Source: Candidatus Gastranaerophilales bacterium (GTDB lineage: Bacteria; Cyanobacteriota; Vampirovibrionia; Gastranaerophilales; Gastranaerophilaceae). Taken from it: 14,651 nt of DNA. How positions within the stretch are numbered: position 1 is the stretch's first letter; every line of letters begins with the position of its first letter. Position numbers and translations under genes: made by a program. The DNA is taken from contig JAJQHF010000087.1 in the NCBI GenBank assembly GCA_021199975.1, positions 1-14,651 of the forward strand. The letters run 5' to 3'. Of this stretch, positions 14,369-14,651 are shown in pieces. A model generated the notes under the pieces. The model was given only the letters and a program-made list of their open reading frames with translations, had not been told where the DNA came from and searched no databases.

Positions 14369-14651
14369 AAGTTTCTTCTTTATAAAGCGGTAACACAACT
14401 TTGGCTGTAAAAATATTTTCTTTTTGTGACATAAGCGTTACGCTGCCGTTCATTGCTTCAACAAGACCTTTTACAATATACAATCCTAACCCTGTTCCTC
14501 TTGTTGTCCTTGTTGTCTTATCATCTATTCTTATAAACTTGTCAAATAAAGTTTTTAAGATTTCAACCTCTATATAATCAGATTGATTTGAAACTGTAAT
14601 AATTGAATTGTTTTCATCATATTCCGCATTTATCTTAATAGGTGTATCAAG
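14361..14651 (-). CDS. Sensor histidine kinase, C-terminal ATP-binding end (5' part outside the window)
   Basis: Reading the minus strand from the window edge gives 96 residues ending in a stop at 14361. The segment is the last part of a HATPase_c domain: SIITVSNQS, then an F-box-like LFDKFIRIDD, the G2 glycine loop RGTGLGLYIVKGLVEAMNG and the terminal strand IFTAKVVLPLY. This is the normal end of a transmitter kinase, with about ten extra residues (KEETYG). The G1 box (usually DxGxG) appears as SNQSDYI, so the ATP-lid region is atypical. Sensor and His-containing domains lie beyond the window. The stop overlaps the tadA start by 8 bp, so both are probably in one operon. It could be the partner of the orphan response regulator at 10821, but nothing in the sequence shows this. 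Confidence 0.88.
   Translation of the reverse strand, partial: LDTPIKINAEYDENNSIITVSNQSDYIEVEILKTLFDKFIRIDDKTTRTTRGTGLGLYIVKGLVEAMNGSVTLMSQKENIFTAKVVLPLYKEETYG

Noticed and set aside
14369..14398. TTG start extending tadA by ten residues
   Set aside because: Rare start, deeper overlap with the kinase gene, and the extension is absent from typical TadA proteins.
1..14651. CRISPR arrays, tRNA or rRNA genes, insertion sequences, phage or attachment sites
   Set aside because: No regularly spaced repeats, cloverleaf-like segments, transposase or integrase motifs or flanking direct repeats were seen on reading either strand.

Overview
The window is AT-rich (roughly one third G+C by eye) and densely packed, with short leaders, AGGAG-like ribosome sites and frequent gene overlaps. 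Type IV pilus PilT, a Sec signal on a predicted exported enzyme, a FeoA-FeoB fusion, TIGR02757, a GAF/HD-GYP protein and lineage-restricted hypothetical proteins together suggest an uncultured Gram-negative-type gut bacterium. Non-photosynthetic Cyanobacteriota (Vampirovibrionia/Gastranaerophilales) is my best guess. It is an inference: no rRNA or taxonomic marker lies in the window.

Layout. Positions 1-4020 are read on the minus strand: a sodium:alanine/glycine symporter (AGCS), an APC amino-acid permease overlapping it, and pilT, which runs off the left edge. Positions 4021-4382 are gene-free and hold the terminator of the next unit. At 4383-6758 (minus) is a FeoA-FeoB fusion for ferrous iron uptake, with its own extended -10 promoter. 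A bidirectional terminator separates it from a 38-residue membrane peptide gene (6832-6948). At 7059-8109 (minus) are two overlapping, probably paralogous genes of unknown function, each 178 codons, behind a polyprenyl-phosphate-type family 2 glycosyltransferase (8162-8854).

A 67-bp divergent promoter region opens the only plus-strand unit, 8922-12056: a TPR-like/GAF/HD-GYP protein, a NarL/LuxR response regulator and a LOG-family nucleotide hydrolase, spaced by 18 and 9 bp. It is a compact signalling operon.

Convergent with it (minus, 12070-13098) is an exported carboxymuconolactone decarboxylase-cupin fusion. Its promoter has a 19-bp spacer holding a palindrome, the geometry used by MerR-type activators. 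The right end (minus, 13182-14651) is a tightly overlapping set: the C-terminus of a histidine kinase, tadA (tRNA adenosine deaminase) and a TIGR02757 protein.

No tRNA, rRNA, CRISPR array, insertion sequence or phage gene was seen. The least explained parts are the tandem unknown pair, the small membrane peptide beside feoAB, and the GYF variant of the HD-GYP active-site motif.
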